The notes beneath the pieces were generated by a model. It saw only the letters and a program-made list of their open reading frames with translations, was not told the origin of the DNA and made no database searches. Shown here in pieces: positions 62,916 through 64,000 of a stretch of DNA of 64,000 nucleotides (position 1 is the stretch's first letter; each line of letters starts with the position of its first letter). Origin of the DNA: Aeoliella mucimassa (GTDB lineage: Bacteria > Planctomycetota > Planctomycetia > Pirellulales > Lacipirellulaceae); the NCBI RefSeq assembly GCF_007748035.1, contig NZ_CP036278.1, positions 4,836,001 through 4,900,000 on the forward strand, written 5' to 3'. The position numbers and the translations under genes are program-made.

Positions 62916-63287
62916 CGCTATCAAACTCCTGAAGATACGCGGAAATACTTTAGCGCACTGGTGCAAACTTAATGGTGTACTACTAGCCTCCACTCCCCGA
63001 AGTTGCCAAAGGCAACCTTTTCCCCCGGGCGAGAGAAGCTTCAGGCCGTTCAATGAGGTCGAATCGTTGACGGCCGACAGGCAAAACAGCAAAAGAAATC
63101 TCAAAAGTGCAAGTCATTTAACTCCATAAGCAAACACACGGCTTTCATCAATGAACCGCCGATAGTTTGTCCAAGTACTGAACTTAATTGATCACTCCCT
63201 CCGGCAGTATGTATATTTGTAAAGTAACAATCTTTTTTTCAATTAAGCCAAAATTTCACCAAACCCAAGCGCCTACAGGTGCGTCGT
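62916..63287. promoter_or_regulatory. Divergent intergenic region between the triple PEP-CTERM gene and the XylR-like regulator
   Basis: About 370 bases, AT-rich near 63180-63260, between divergent starts. It should contain promoters for both and may carry the binding site of the regulator. A frame reaching 63104 extends the large gene upstream but lacks signal-peptide or domain features. Confidence 0.4.
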
Positions 63288-64000
63288 ATGCGGAAAAGGC
63301 TAGAACCCCAACTTAAACGCTTGGCTTTTGCTTCTGACGAGCTCAACGACTACATGAGGAAGCTCGCAGTCGGTGTGTGTCACTTCGGAACACCGAAGAA
63401 TGGAATGTTTGTTCGCGACTTCTCACTGCGCGATCCGCAAGCATTCCAAGCGCTATTGAGTTGGTGTCCCCTGGCTGTGGTGAGCTTTGTTGCTTCGGAA
63501 CAAATAGGCTTGCTGAAACCGATTCTCGATTCGGACATCCCTGTCGTGAATGCCAGTCGCTCCCAGCCAAGCGAGAAGATGGCAGTGGTTTTGGGCGACG
63601 CGGAAGAGTTCTACACTTCGGTTACCCGAATATTCCACGACAACCACATTGACCATATCTGCCAGGTAGCGATGGGCGAAGTCCGGGGCCCCTTCAGCAC
63701 TCAGCACCGATACAAGCAATTTGCGCTGAAGCACAACCTTCCCTACAAAAGCTACTGGCTCAAGGAGCCCGATTCGCTCAAAGACCTGCACCTCATGGAA
63801 ACGGTCGACCCGGAGTTCGCCGACTGGCTCAAGCGAGTCCGTAAACCAGTGGGGCTGTTTTCGCAGAATCATATGACCGGCTGCTACATCGCCCGGGCGT
63901 GCGAATTGCTCGGTATCCAAGTGCCGGAAGAAGTGCAGATCGTCGGTTGCGACGGATTCGAAGTGTCTACCTCCACTCGGCCCACGGTCACTAGCCTGCG
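63288..64000 (+). CDS. Partial XylR/LacI-like transcriptional regulator, sensor domain
   Basis: The window ends inside this gene; 237 codons are present. The sequence matches the periplasmic-binding-protein-like sensor domain of XylR-type regulators: a first strand near residue 28 (AVGVCHFGT), IPVVNASR, then RYKQFALKHNLPYKSYWL, PVGLFSQNHMTGCYIARACELLGIQVPEEVQIVGCDG near the end, the family's VGxxxxxxxG...VPEDVxVVGxD pattern. In XylR the DNA-binding AraC domain would lie downstream, outside the window. The start is ATG 63288 or GTG 63279. It could sense a sugar and control the divergently read PEP-CTERM gene; this is inference. Confidence 0.75.
   Translation, partial: MRKRLEPQLKRLAFASDELNDYMRKLAVGVCHFGTPKNGMFVRDFSLRDPQAFQALLSWCPLAVVSFVASEQIGLLKPILDSDIPVVNASRSQPSEKMAVVLGDAEEFYTSVTRIFHDNHIDHICQVAMGEVRGPFSTQHRYKQFALKHNLPYKSYWLKEPDSLKDLHLMETVDPEFADWLKRVRKPVGLFSQNHMTGCYIARACELLGIQVPEEVQIVGCDGFEVSTSTRPTVTSL

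Overview
The window looks like a chromosomal segment of a planctomycete, most likely of the order Pirellulales. Support comes from the mix of families: a DUF1559 prepilin-like protein, DUF1080 (3-keto-disaccharide hydrolase) proteins, a Tat-exported Gfo/Idh/MocA oxidoreductase, a DUF1573 protein, dockerin-like repeats followed by PEP-CTERM sorting signals, a BamA with five POTRA domains, and a moderately high GC, Gram-negative style gene set. There are no rRNA genes, recognisable tRNAs, CRISPR arrays, phage genes or insertion sequences. Most of the window is housekeeping; the accessory material lies at both ends and in the middle.

Layout. Positions 1-6623 hold a probable specialised-metabolite or lipid cluster. 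On the minus strand it reads: membrane fatty-acid desaturase, ketopantoate-reductase-like enzyme, GH3-type acyl-adenylating enzyme, extended SDR, and the first 20 codons of a probable enolase-superfamily enzyme. An ATP-grasp ligase diverges from it. Positions 6656-10554 hold an exported sugar-metabolism set (Gfo/Idh/MocA, DUF1080-ThuA fusion, DUF1080). rpsA and a primary-type sigma factor follow, then two small secreted proteins, a GH5-like hydrolase and bamA. At 20.3-22.4 kb is a Ktr/Trk potassium system. At 22.5-28.2 kb the minus strand carries prs-rplY-pth-rpsF-ssb-rplI-dnaB. At 28.5-32.8 kb a fatty-acyl-AMP ligase/ACP protein diverges from a type II thioesterase and an Sfp-type phosphopantetheinyl transferase. 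Next come pckA, a large TPR-CHAT protein whose catalytic dyad appears lost, a small lipoprotein, a GNAT and a YXWGXW-repeat protein, then hemW, a DUF1573 protein, tyrA-purL-purQ, a SUKH-like protein, mnmE, a PDZ-containing yidC, a phosphoesterase and tsaB. The right end has an EF-hand lipoprotein, a DUF1559 protein, a very large PEP-CTERM protein and a XylR/LacI-like regulator cut by the window edge.

Most unusual items. (1) A single uninterrupted minus-strand frame (62915 to 58860) joins three complete exosortase-type substrates: signal peptide - domain - dockerin-like repeats - PEP-CTERM, three times over, with no stop codons between them. (2) The GH3/desaturase/ATP-grasp cluster at the left edge does not match a pathway I know. 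(3) Two copies of an intergenic repeat of about 360-380 bp, in opposite orientation at 19686-20062 and 38618-38975, carry a 12-base word in both orientations that stays invariant at most sites while the spacers diverge. (4) There is a CHAT domain without its His and Cys, a YidC with a PDZ domain in its periplasmic part, and a BamA with a Pro/Gly-rich insert of about 230 residues between POTRA5 and the barrel.

All calls come from reading the sequence and recalling family motifs; no database search was run. Starts were moved from the longest open frame where a Shine-Dalgarno-like sequence, a signal peptide or family length argued for it, and this is stated in each entry.
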